A stretch of 64,000 bases of DNA from Ephydatia muelleri (lineage: Eukaryota > Porifera > Demospongiae > Spongillida > Spongillidae): the NCBI GenBank assembly GCA_013339895.1, contig JABACO010000007.1, forward strand, positions 12,183,477 to 12,247,476, given 5' to 3'. This document shows, in pieces, positions 18,684 to 28,988 of this stretch (positions are counted from its first letter, which is position 1; every line of letters begins with the position of its first letter). Below the pieces are notes generated by a model. That model worked only from the letters and a program-made list of their open reading frames with translations, made no database searches and had not been told where the DNA came from. Made by a program: the position numbers and the translations under genes.

Positions 18684-20660
18684 TTACAGTATATCCAGCA
18701 AGTGCCCATGCAAGCACTGCAGAGTGTGTGGAGAACGCTTAAAAATGCGTAAACACAAGCAAGCAGCCAGCTATGATTGCAAAACATTTGCAGATAATCT
18801 GTTTAGCATAAACACCTCTACTGATGGTATCAGCATACATCCTGAACGTTTCTGTATCAGCTGTAAGCATTTCATGCATGCAAAGAACCATTCGTACTTT
18901 GACTAAGGGGGTACATCATAGGTGTGCTGCAATCCCATTTCAGTGGCAGAAACATACTGATGAAGAATGCAAGGTACATACACATAATAAAGAACTTCTG
19001 GTATGCATGACTTCATAATGCACACATGCAGGTGTGTGAGCACTTTAGTAAAAGTGAAAGAGGACATGTGATGATGAAGAAAGAAGAGCTTTGTTGCAGA
19101 AAGCATGCATCTCTTCTACCATAGCTATTGGGGCAGCTGAAGGTTTGGCAATAAAAGCCAGTCTTGTTATTCCCTGGAATAAATTACGACTTCTTAGACG
19201 GTATACATACAATAGGCAAAACATAGCAGCAATCATAACTCACTGTCTTATTCAGGTGACTTAAATCTTCGGGTATTTCACTGGCTGGTGAGGAGAGTAT
19301 GAGACAAATTTCTAGACAAATCGTTGGTGATAATAAGAACGGAGAGCTTGCACCTTTTTCCCATCGGGTGGAGAGGAAATCAAAGGAGCTCCTCTAATAT
19401 ATATTCCAGAGCTGGTTGCAAAGTTTGTCCACCTCTTAGAAGAGAATGAGAGGTAATGGGTTTAGACGAGCATACCATTGCAAAAGCCAACATTTTCACA
19501 TGCACCTTTTCATGCAGGACAAGTAGGCTTACCTGACATGAAGAATTCATACCTGCCAGTGAGGTGTGGATAAAGATAGGAGGGGACAAGGGCAGTGGAA
19601 CGTTCAAAATGAATTTATTGCCACTCCCAATTCTGTCCACAACACGTGCGTTTTGCTGTCACCAACCTCCATGCAGCACTTGATCGTTTCAAAGACCAGG
19701 CAGAACATCTTAATGGAATGAAATGGAGGTAAGAAGTTGTTTGATTATACTTGTCAATAATACATCCTTACGTAATTGCAGACAGTATACAATCAAGATA
19801 ATCATATGTGGGGGACTTTGAGTTTTTGTCCAAAATGTATGTATTATCCGGAGCAAGTGGTAGGTGGGCATTATTATTTTCTATGCATAAGTGTTAGCAA
19901 TATTATAAACATGCAATAGGATGCTACCCATGTCCATATTGCATCATCAATAGGGAGATGATGGCTATCTTTTTATCAGTCCGAGGATACGCAGCTCTGA
20001 GGACCCTTGAGACTATGCGTGCTGACCATCAGCACTATGTCTTGGCAGGGAGCATCAAAAGAGATGCACAGAAGTTTATAACTGCATCTCACCACCTATT
20101 TTTGACATCCCAGTTTCACAAGTACATACATGTGTATCCAATATTGAGCACATAACTCACATGCATCACTTAAATAGGTCTGCCCACCTGGCCTCCATAT
20201 TACATTGGGCATCTTCACCATAATGTTCACTTTGCTGGAAGCTGTATGCTGTAACCTAGATCTCGAGCTTGCATTGCATGCAACTGATGTTGACTCATCC
20301 AGCTTTTCAAAGTACAGCTTGGAGCTGCAGAATCTTCCATTGCTCCAAGCTGAGCTTGAAGCTGCAGAATCTTCCATTGCTCCAAGCTGAGCTTGAAGAA
20401 GCTCTACAGGAGAATTTTAGCAAATAGCAACTTATGTGGTCTTGATGGGAGGTGCAGAGAGAAATCCACGAGCTGCGAACCTCCTAAACAAGCTGCAGAC
20501 AAAATAAAACACGTGTGTGCTTTTTGTTCAGGCTGTTCATGAGTTTATGGCCTTCTTTCATGGGACATTTGCAGATGCTACAACAACAATCAAAATGCAT
20601 TCGCTGGAAGACCATGCATACATGTACATGTTTCTACACCACTGATGCATACCATAATTG
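18684..20660 (+). pseudogene. Broken intron-containing gene with RAG1-like N-terminal zinc region and transposase-like body (N-RAG-TP type)
   Basis: In order: CPCKHCRVCGERL and SIHPERFCISCKHFMH, the Cys/His pattern of the RAG1 N-terminal region; then WQKHTDEECK joined across a 58-base GT-AG intron (18974-19031) to VCEHFSKSERG. Next come KASLVIPWNKLRLLRR, APLIYIPELVAKFV, VWIKIGGDKGSGTFKM, GDFEFLSKMYVLSGASG, a second short intron (about 19859-19919), a YPCPYC knuckle, VCPPGLHITLGIF and TIKMHSLEDHA. I read the GGDKG and GDFEFL aspartates as candidate DDE residues (inference). The gene is dead: frameshifts near 18900, 19110, 19440 and 19650, a stop in place of Trp before the GGDKG block, and a 37-base tandem duplication at 20324-20397. 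RAG1-N-like proteins in transposons have been reported as N-RAG-TP in a mollusc. Confidence 0.65.
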
Positions 20661-21189
20661 ATATATCTACATGCACACATACAGGCAAAGTTTCTAGCTA
20701 AAAAGGTAATCCTAAACAGGATGAACATTAAATGGAACAAGTGAAACTTCAGCTGAAATTTCAAACACGCAAAGGGTGCCACTACATTTGTGGAAGTATG
20801 GCGAGAAGTAACTGAAGCAGACAATAATGGATTCGAGAGAGCTCATAAGGGGCAGGAGTATTCATCCGATCACGAGGACACCAGCGAATCTGATAGCTTA
20901 TCAAAAATTGTTGTAACACCCAGTCTGGCAACACACCAGCAAAGAAGTTAAAGTGGACTATGAAAAGAACTCGTTTCCTACCGCAATTCAACAAAAAAAA
21001 ATTGGTGAGCATATTAACAACTTGTTTTTTTGGCCACCCTATACAGATGTATATAATAATAATACATTACATTGATGAAAGTCTACATAACAAATACCTT
21101 TCTCAAAATAACATAAAGGTCTCATGAAAATTGACATTTGTCAATTAAGAGAACCACCACCATCTTGACAACTGCGTAAGCTTGACCTT

Positions 21190-23165
21190 ACGTTTGTGGA
21201 TGCCTTTGCGTCTAAGATGACAGAGGATCCTGTTGGCCCTGACGTTCCCCCAATGGCGGTGGTTTGCATCAGCATCACGAGCGTTGAAGAATTTAAAATG
21301 GACCTTGCATTGCAGTACGCGTACGAGGTTCACAGAGGCAGCCACAATTATGCTGCTCGACTGAAACTGTTAACCATTCACCCTGATAATGAGCAATTCT
21401 TGTATACATTATCAGATGTGTATGTGGCATTATCTGATGCTGAGTGTTTAAGGCTGGCTGCTTGGCACAATATCATTGGACATTTTCACTGTGAAATGTC
21501 TCATCGCGACTATGTGAGTATTGTACATAAACAATCTTTTAATGTGTGCATGATCTTTTTTTGTTTCATGTGGGATGCGTGCTTGACATTGAAGCTTGAA
21601 TCTTGCCGTTTGAGATTATATGTCATGTACAACAAGGACGTATCTACGGATGCTACACCACCCCCAAATACAGAGTGGAAGAAATCATGCAGGCCAATGT
21701 CTATTTTACCTTCTGATAATTTGTACTGCATTAGCTGCACGACAGCTGAAAAATTTGAGTGCGTGTTTTTGAAACAGCTGTAGTGACCATGATTCCCATG
21801 CATGTTTACATTATGGCAAAATGTAAACATGATTGCCATGGTTTTTTGTTGTGACATGTCCTGCCGGGATGGGTACAGGATTTTTATTTATTTTAATTTT
21901 ACCATGCACATAGGGCATGTTGAGAACATCTAAACCTGTTCTGTCAAGCGGCCTTCCCTAGAAGTGTTTGGGAGCTGGCTGTTAAAGTGATGAACATGTT
22001 TGAAAACGGAGAGATAAAAAGTCAAAAACTCTTGAAGAAGAACCTGTGCTCGACCCCACGAATGAAACTAAATCACTTCGTTCCCCAGCATCATATAGAC
22101 ACTAGCTTTCAAGAAAGTGCACCGGAGAAGGTGTTATGTAAAGAGTTGTCTCTCAACGAGTTTAAAATACATTGCCAAACATATAAAGCTCTCGTTGAAG
22201 TAAGGAAGAACTTCATGAAGTGCACAAATAGCGATACCTGGGAGGTGGTGGAGAGACAGTTTGGCACTTACGTGGATGAGAAGCACCTGATGCAGTTCGC
22301 GTGATGCTCCTGTTCACAAACAGTATTCTGCAAGTCTTTAAGGACTATTGTCAAGCAGCTGTAACCGCGACGACAACAGAGTCATCAGATTGCTTCAAGA
22401 ATGATGCTAGAGGCTATGTAATCTGTGCGGACCAATGATGGTTACTGCTGCTGACATCAAACGCGCGGTGAACGTTTTTCAAGGAGCCAATCTTATTATT
22501 GCCAAATTCCTCAGGTATGTATTGATAACTTCTAACTACCATGGTAAATACATTGCTTGTACAGTGTAATTCATTTGTCATTTTCTGTATATGTAGGACT
22601 TGCCGACTGAAAAGATGAAGCTACTTAGTTTTACTTCAAGACAGATTAACTCTTTGAATGCATTATTGGCGCTATTTAATTATGCAGTGGTTTGTGATCC
22701 AGAGCAAATACCTTAAGTACTGAGAGCATTGAAGAAGTGTTATGAACACATTTCAAAGACTTTATGTATACAATAAAGCTGAACCTGTCCATCCAGGTAG
22801 ACCAAATGCACTCACTATAGACTGTTTAAAAATATTAAGATTTATTTATTAAGAAATTGGTTTGGTTCCATCTGTGACAGCAGTCATTGTGGACCATTGG
22901 GCTCAAGCTGGAAAACTTTCACCAGAACATTTCCAGTCATGTGTACACAATGCAATTGTGCATGGAGGAACAGCAGAGGAGCTTCTAAGAATAGTCATAA
23001 CACTGTTCAGCTATGAAGGGCAGAAGGTCATTGGCCGTTCTTGGGACAGCAGGTATGAATTGTTTTCCACTACAGTTAATTTCTACATACAAAGGGTAAA
23101 GACTTTGAGAAATTGTGTGTTACTAATGCAAAAAGGAACATGCAGAATGATATGCTATGGATGAA
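21190..23165 (+). pseudogene. Cluster of broken exons of an unrecognised multi-exon protein
   Basis: Protein-like segments in order: 21196-21520 (contains SHNYAARLKLLTIHPDNEQF and LAAWHNIIGHFHCEMSHRDY); 21987-22304; 22313-22433 in another frame; 22438-22514 (AADIKRAVNVFQGANL) ending at a GTATGT donor; and 22862-23052 (SVTAVIVDHWAQAGKL, TAEELLRIVITLFSYEG) ending at GTATGA. Spacing and GT-type donors suggest an intron-containing gene with some frame breaks. I believe similar segments occur in uncharacterised sponge or cnidarian proteins, but I cannot name a domain. It directly follows the RAG1-N-like pseudogene on the same strand, so it may be the second gene of the same element. Bases 23166-24220 show nothing clear. 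Confidence 0.45.
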
Positions 23166-24221
23166 TAAAAAATCCATGGAAACAGAGTCAAATGAATGCA
23201 GTACCTTTAATATCACATAAAGCTATAGATACTTATAAAATTGTCAGGCATCAATAATCAACACACTTTCTGTTTGGTTTCTCAGAAAGTCCAAAATCAA
23301 GTAACAGTGCATCATTTCAGGAAAAACCACTAAGTAGATATAGTAAATGTTTATAAAATGGTTCATATTTTTATGCTGCATTAGATTACACGTGAATTTG
23401 AGGTGTTCATGATGAAGCAGCTTCCACAGCTGAACAGGTCCCTGAAGAAGCTAATCTAAGCAATACAGGTATCCATGGAAACAATATAGGCCATAAATAA
23501 TTGTGAAGTTGGTCATTGCAGGTTGAAGGCAGGTTTGGAACTCAAAACCCCAAAGATGATGGTCAGACAGGAAGTGAAAAAGGCAAGTGACAGTTATAGA
23601 TTTTAGATGTTCAATGCAATTCGTTCAAATGACAGCTCTTTATTAGCGGACCAAGCTGGAGAAAATATACTTACTGAGGATGGAGTTCCAGAGTGTGTCA
23701 TTAGCAGTGAATTTATGGCTAAGACTCCACATAAGTTGGCTCTTAATCTGTTGGTCACAAGATCAACTTAGCAAAAGGCAACTGCACACCCACTGTATCA
23801 CATAAGGATGTACTGGACCCCAGGATTTTGAATGGCATACGATATAAGTGTATGAAAAATATATACTCAATGTAGTTAAGGCATGGGACACAACTTTTGA
23901 ATGGAGAAAATGAAGACCTCCAAGTGGCAACTTTCAACATCTACCACTTCAAGAATGAACAATCAAATGATTCATTTGTCATGTTGTTGTCTTGTCATGT
24001 CATTTGTACATCATGTAAACATATTATGTTGTCATAGCAACTACGCGCGCATCGCCATCTGTTGGTTTATGCAACTATTCCCTTAACATAATGTTATGCG
24101 AAAGGCCGCTGGAAAAAAGTGGGCTAACGTTCACAAAATATGGACTAGTGTATGCACCAAACTTTTGCCTAACTCGCAATGCTTGGGAAAAGAGTACATC
24201 GTATTCTAGTAATCATGAACA

Positions 24222-24640
24222 ATGCAAAAAACAGTGAGTCTACGGCACGAATTTGTTTGTTTACTAATTTTTATTACAATATTGCGAGCCCATCCATTGT
24301 ATGAATTACAAGTTCCACCCGCCATAACAAAATATAGTCCCTCTGGAACAACCAGGTTATTACCATCACTTCATGTATTTGTTTCTTCGATCCAGCAAGT
24401 CGTTCTGAAGTTAAGCACCATCATCTATGCGGCCAAAAAGCGGCTGTATAAGAGGGGTGTGGTTATTACGTACATTTCTGCCAATCATCTTACTTCGCGG
24501 GATACAAGCAGAAGGTAGCGCTGTTGTAGTCAATCCAACCAGTAGATCGATCTGCTTGTTACAAACTGCACTGATAGTAAGGCCAGGCCGGAAAATTTAC
24601 ACCCGCATACAGCAGTTCTGCATACCAAGTACAAGGTAAG
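24222..24640 (+). other. Weak possible exon
   Basis: Two overlapping frames are open. The second ends with SICLLQTALIVRPGRKIYTR just before a GTAAGT donor at about 24636. No domain is recognised, and it could be chance. Confidence 0.2.
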
Positions 24641-24827
24641 TATTAATTCGTTACTAACAGCTTATTTTTAGTATAGCCGCTGTGCCAGACAAGCGTCGCG
24701 TATATACGGATATGTAAGCCGATACACTCATGGTATTGTTGGCAATTATGAAAAGCTTTTCACGATGGCGCATACGTATACAGTGCCAGACCGCCGGTTT
24801 ATGCGGAAAGTATTAGGTATTCATTAA

Positions 24828-25075
24828 AGTGTACTGGAGGTGTATAAGATCGAGGTGGCGAGATGCATATGAGGTGTGTATTGGAGATGCATACATGGGT
24901 GGTGTATATGAGGTGAGTTTACTGGAGATTGTATAAGAGGTGGGTGTACTGGAGATGCATATGAGGTGGTTTACTGGAGGTGTACTAGAGGCTGGTGTGT
25001 GTACAAGAGGTGAGTGTACAGGAGGTGTAAAAGAAGTGGGTGACTGGAGGCGTATGTTGGTGTATAACTGGCTGT
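24828..25075 (+). repeat. Imperfect tandem repeat, GGAGGTGTA/GGAGATGCATATGAGG type
   Basis: About ten loose copies of an 18-25 base motif. They resemble the 10.18-10.29 kb stretch and lie just upstream of the SAP-DDE transposase. Confidence 0.7.
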
Positions 25076-25288
25076 GCTATAGGTTGATTACTTGTAACAT
25101 ATACTTTATGCAATAGTTGAAAACTACACAACATGTCCGAGGTGGTGAATTGCAGTTTTGCTCGTGTAGCACTAAGGACAATTGTACAGAAGAATTTTAT
25201 GCATGTTGGAACAAAGAAAATTGCCAAAAAAATTCAATTGGAGAAAGTAGCAAATTAATATAATAAACTGTTTTCAGAGTACCCAGAA

Positions 25289-27475
25289 ATGATTCTTTCA
25301 CAAAGCAAAGTGCTGAGGAAAACGTCCACAGTTCTATCAACCTTTAACAAGCGTTGGCATCCCACAACAATGAAGAAACTATATCTTCAAGCATTTTCTA
25401 TTGACCAATGGAATACATTAGATGTAACCATCAAAAGCACACATCATGTACATAATTGCAAAGCATGTCTTTCAACACACCCATCATTACACAGAGCATT
25501 CCCATGTGCAGCTAATGCAGGCAGACCCAAAAATGCTGTAATAACTCTTGATGCCATTCAACTATCATCACCAGAAAGTTGTGTGGAAGGTGTTTTAAGT
25601 CAACTGGATTCAATAAGTCAAGAGAGATTTGGTGAGAGTGCCCAAGCCATTATTTGTAAAACTCAGCATCTAAGAATGATGGCTGTGCCATCCAGGTCAG
25701 AAAAAAGGAAGGAGCAGCGAAAAATAGTGCAAAAAACAAGAGCAGTAATTCAGAAGGCAATGGATGATAAAACATTGCAAACTGTAATGGGACACAGAAC
25801 TAGTTGGCGCAAGTATGATCTGGTTAGAAAAGAGGAAGGGTTGTCAAATGTTAAGAAGCGGAAGAATTCAAGTCAAGACCAACCTACAGTTAAAAAGCGC
25901 ATTCATGGACATTCAATGGATAGTCTGACAATTGAAACAGTACAACTTCTTGATGAAGCCCGCACATGGTCAGCAGATCAGAAAGTAAACTGGTCAGAGT
26001 TGGCACGAAAATATGGTCTGCATCAGAAAAATGGTGGGCAAACAATAAAGGAGTTTCTTGCAGCCAATGGTGTTCCACTAGCAACCAAGACAATGGTCAG
26101 CAGGAGAGACAGGAGAAAATCAAAGAAACTGCCAGGAGGTATCTCATTTCCAATGAAGAAACCTTCTAGCTATCACAAGAAAAGTATATCTCAACTAGTA
26201 GAAACTGGCCAAATTCTTATGGGTAAAGAAGTTGTGGAAGAAGTGCATACAACATTTTCTGTAAGCAAGGATCCAGTTCCAAAAGTGGTTGAAAAATTGA
26301 GCAAATCCTACTCAAGACAAGTAAGACTGTTTGACATTCGAAAGAAAATGCTGGCATTACATGAAGAGCAAGGTTTAGTGAGGAACAGTAGTGATGAGTA
26401 CATAGATGGTCTTACTGACAGTGAGGTAAGAAAAAGGTTGGAAGCTATTGGTGAGCATCATCAGGAAAGTGATGGTACAGAACTTCGAGAAAAGCTAAAG
26501 AAGGTAAGCAGACAACGAATGTTAAAAGTTTGGCATGACCACTCCACAGTCTCTGGACATGGGCTAATACTTGTACTGGTGTCAGGAATGTATGATCCAG
26601 CCTTTTACCACACACCTGATGAGATGAAATCCAAGACTGGAAAAGTTATTGATGTACAAGGCATTGTGGAATGCCCTGAGCTCCATATCATTGGAAGGTC
26701 AACTTCTACATTGAAAGACCAGCTTAAGTATGTAGAATGCAGGAAACAGTGTATGCTTGAAATGGGGGCTCCAATATCCTTGGCAAATGGAGTTGTTGTA
26801 ACTGACATTGTTCGCTTCTTTCATGGTGATGGACCAGCACAGCAGTTTGAGGCTGGCCACTCTATTGGGGGAAACTACTGCTGTGTAGGGTGTGGTGCTC
26901 ATTCCAGCTGTTTTGATGATGTGGTTCACAGTTGCAGGAGTGAAAAACACAATCTTCAATCCCGTCAAAACTTTGTGATCAAAGGACATGCATGGAAGAA
27001 GGGTGTAATGAGTCCTTTTGATAAGCTTACGGTTAGAGAGTTGAAAATGGAACTAGAAGTCCATGGTGTGAGCATTATGCATAAAAAAAAGGAAAGGCTA
27101 GAGGAAGATCTTGAAGATTTAAGAAAGGGAATTGTGAATGTGCCAGCATTGCTTCGAACCAATCCTGAAATGCCACTGGAATCCCTTTTTCTAGCTCAAT
27201 ATGAAGTGTGCCCAATTGAACCTCTTCATGATTTGAAAGGGCACTTCAGTAACATGATAGAGGAAACAATGTATCTAGCACCAGAAGAGACACTACCTGA
27301 ACTGCATAAGATACAAAATGCAGTTCTAAACAAGGATACATTGAGGGGTAGTGATTACAGGAAAGCAGTAATCCTAATGTTTAAAAAACTTGAAGAAATT
27401 TGTCCAGGATCAATGCTAACAAAGATCTACGAAACAGCAGTGCATAACTGCATGCAAGCTTCTTTATGCTCCTGA
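25289..27475 (+). CDS. SAP-DDE transposase, N-terminal and central part
   Basis: Predicted cut-and-paste transposase acting on its own DNA in the nucleus. By residue: Cys/His knuckle CKACLSTHPSLH near 54; basic region 120-170; FFHGDGPAQQFEAGHSIGG near 510-528 followed by YCCVGCGAHSSC; a SAP DNA-binding motif (LTVRELKMELEVHGV, about 579-610); and EPLHDLKGHFSN near 644. A GD-x-PA ... L-x-G ... C-x2-C block followed by a P-L-H block is the layout of CACTA/Transposase_21-like DDE enzymes; I take the Asp of HGD and the Asp of LHD as candidate catalytic positions. The last ~8 residues before the stop at 27475 are out of frame. The true protein continues in the next frame, where TKRSPKTVLCLHNLAF is conserved with the 35.4-kb copy. 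Confidence 0.75.
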   Translation: MILSQSKVLRKTSTVLSTFNKRWHPTTMKKLYLQAFSIDQWNTLDVTIKSTHHVHNCKACLSTHPSLHRAFPCAANAGRPKNAVITLDAIQLSSPESCVEGVLSQLDSISQERFGESAQAIICKTQHLRMMAVPSRSEKRKEQRKIVQKTRAVIQKAMDDKTLQTVMGHRTSWRKYDLVRKEEGLSNVKKRKNSSQDQPTVKKRIHGHSMDSLTIETVQLLDEARTWSADQKVNWSELARKYGLHQKNGGQTIKEFLAANGVPLATKTMVSRRDRRKSKKLPGGISFPMKKPSSYHKKSISQLVETGQILMGKEVVEEVHTTFSVSKDPVPKVVEKLSKSYSRQVRLFDIRKKMLALHEEQGLVRNSSDEYIDGLTDSEVRKRLEAIGEHHQESDGTELREKLKKVSRQRMLKVWHDHSTVSGHGLILVLVSGMYDPAFYHTPDEMKSKTGKVIDVQGIVECPELHIIGRSTSTLKDQLKYVECRKQCMLEMGAPISLANGVVVTDIVRFFHGDGPAQQFEAGHSIGGNYCCVGCGAHSSCFDDVVHSCRSEKHNLQSRQNFVIKGHAWKKGVMSPFDKLTVRELKMELEVHGVSIMHKKKERLEEDLEDLRKGIVNVPALLRTNPEMPLESLFLAQYEVCPIEPLHDLKGHFSNMIEETMYLAPEETLPELHKIQNAVLNKDTLRGSDYRKAVILMFKKLEEICPGSMLTKIYETAVHNCMQASLCS

Positions 27476-27773
27476 CACTAAGAGATCGCCCAAAACTGTG
27501 CTGTGTCTACACAACCTTGCATTTCTTCATGGAGTCTTATTTACACAGATCTTTGCCAATCCAAAAAGGTTAACCAGAAGGAAAGTATTTGGTCGATACT
27601 TTCATGCAATAACCACTCATTCACCTTTAGTTTATAGGATTGTCTGCCCAAGATCAATCAATACTGAACAGCATGAACGTGTATTTGGACAAATCAAACA
27701 AATCACAAAAGAGACTTCTAACCAATCCCCCAATTCACATCATAACAAACATTATGCAGCGACTGTATTTTGA
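27454..27773 (+). CDS. SAP-DDE transposase, segment carrying the candidate catalytic Glu
   Basis: After the first frame change the protein continues with CLHNLAFLHGVLFTQIF and NTEQHERVFGQIKQITK. Glu in this second motif is my candidate for the third acidic residue. The frame becomes meaningless after about 27715, where a C-rich run (CCCCC) marks the second one-base change. The terminal SHHNKHYAATVF is a shadow. Confidence 0.65.
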
Positions 27774-28605
27774 AGAAAAAAATAGACAAGTCAACCCCAT
27801 TGCTATTCAAGAGAGTGAGATTGAGCGCCTAGCTGCAACAGTTGGACCAATTCCAAATACCTGTTTTTCAATAGATTTCATCACCACTCATTCAAGTGCC
27901 TATCAGGCACACTTGGAAAGAATAGGTGACTATCTACTTCAGGGACCAGGAGTGTGGTGGAAGACAGCCACTACTGGTATTCAGTTCCTAGATGGTGAGT
28001 CTGAGAAAGAACACAGTGCAAGCGGACCAGCATTGATGCATTTTAGGTCAACATCCCTTAGTGATATCGATCTTGTCCTCTTAGACAGCTGGGAAAGATG
28101 CATAACCGTAAAGGTTCAACTCCCAGCTGTTTGCATACAAACATACATGCAAGGAGATGATGGCAACATACAGAATAATCTATTGGAACTCACTGAAAGT
28201 ACATTTACAGCTACACCAACCATTACAGACACATCAGCCACTGTGAGTACGTTTACTGCTACACCAACCATTTCAGCCACTGAGAGTACGTTTACAGCTA
28301 CATCAGAAATTCATTCTAATGATTGTGACATACTTGTATTTGATGGGTTGCGAGCCAAACTAAAGTCTACAAAAAGTTGCAGCGACAAAGAAAAAGAAGA
28401 ATACAGGAAGCTTGTGTCCAACATAAAGAAGAAAACAATATGTAGACTCCTCGAAGCAGAGAAAACTGTACAACTATTTGTCAAGAACAACCCACACCTA
28501 TCAAACTACCCCTCGAACATTGCGAAGGAACAAAGAATATGTTTTGTAGCGAAAGAAATACTAGTGCATGAGTGGAAATGCAAAACATTACCTACATGTA
28601 TGTAG
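27716..28605 (+). CDS. SAP-DDE transposase, C-terminal part
   Basis: About 296 residues from HIITNIMQRLYFEEKNRQ to a natural TAG. It includes an AHLERIGDYLLQGPGVWW motif that I associate with the C-terminal region of this family. A Thr/Ser/Ala-rich repeat (three copies of a TFTAT-centred unit, about 28198-28305) may be a recent expansion. It ends with a basic, Lys-rich stretch. The clear reading frame argues that the frameshifts are young or are sequencing errors. Confidence 0.65.
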
Positions 28606-28988
28606 CTATAGTATGATCATGCAACGTGTTCACCATCATTTTGTACTCACTGTTAATATTTACATGTATAAGTGCGGAAATGAGGAAATGCGATGCGCAT
28701 GCACCTTTAAAGGCATTTATTAAAATTAATAGATTGAATTTAGATGATCGATTATATTATTACTGAATACATATACGTATAATTATACAGTACAGGCAGC
28801 TGTCAATCTATTCCTATTAATTAGCTTAGCTGCTGCGCTTATAGACCCACGTCACCTACATGCAGCTGCTGTTACCGATGAAGGTCAACCTAGCTTGAAT
28901 ACGATCGATCAATCAGCGGTAACTTCCAAGTGTACAAGCCGCGCTAAGGTAGGTGTGTAATATAAATACGTGTATGCAGCGCACGTAC

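Larger units (their letters stand above)
25133..28605 (+). mobile_element. Nearly intact DNA transposon coding region, SAP-containing DDE transposase
   Basis: About 3.4 kb of transposase coding sequence is open except for two single-base frame changes (about 27453 and about 27715). It totals roughly 1,100 residues without internal stops in the right frame. A small exon at about 25133-25246 (MSEVVNCSFARVALRTIV...) ending at a GTAGCA donor could supply the N-terminus. An acceptor near 25276-25279 would then join in frame to YPEMILSQ. Terminal inverted repeats were not found by eye. The broken copy at 35.4-37.9 kb shows the family is repetitive here. Confidence 0.7.

Noticed and set aside
18473..18787. 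Minus-strand ORF of 104 codons
   Set aside because: Overlaps the RAG1-N-like exon in antisense; no recognisable motif.
25890..27162. Minus-strand ORFs of 65-96 codons
   Set aside because: Shadows of the SAP-DDE transposase; no motif of their own.
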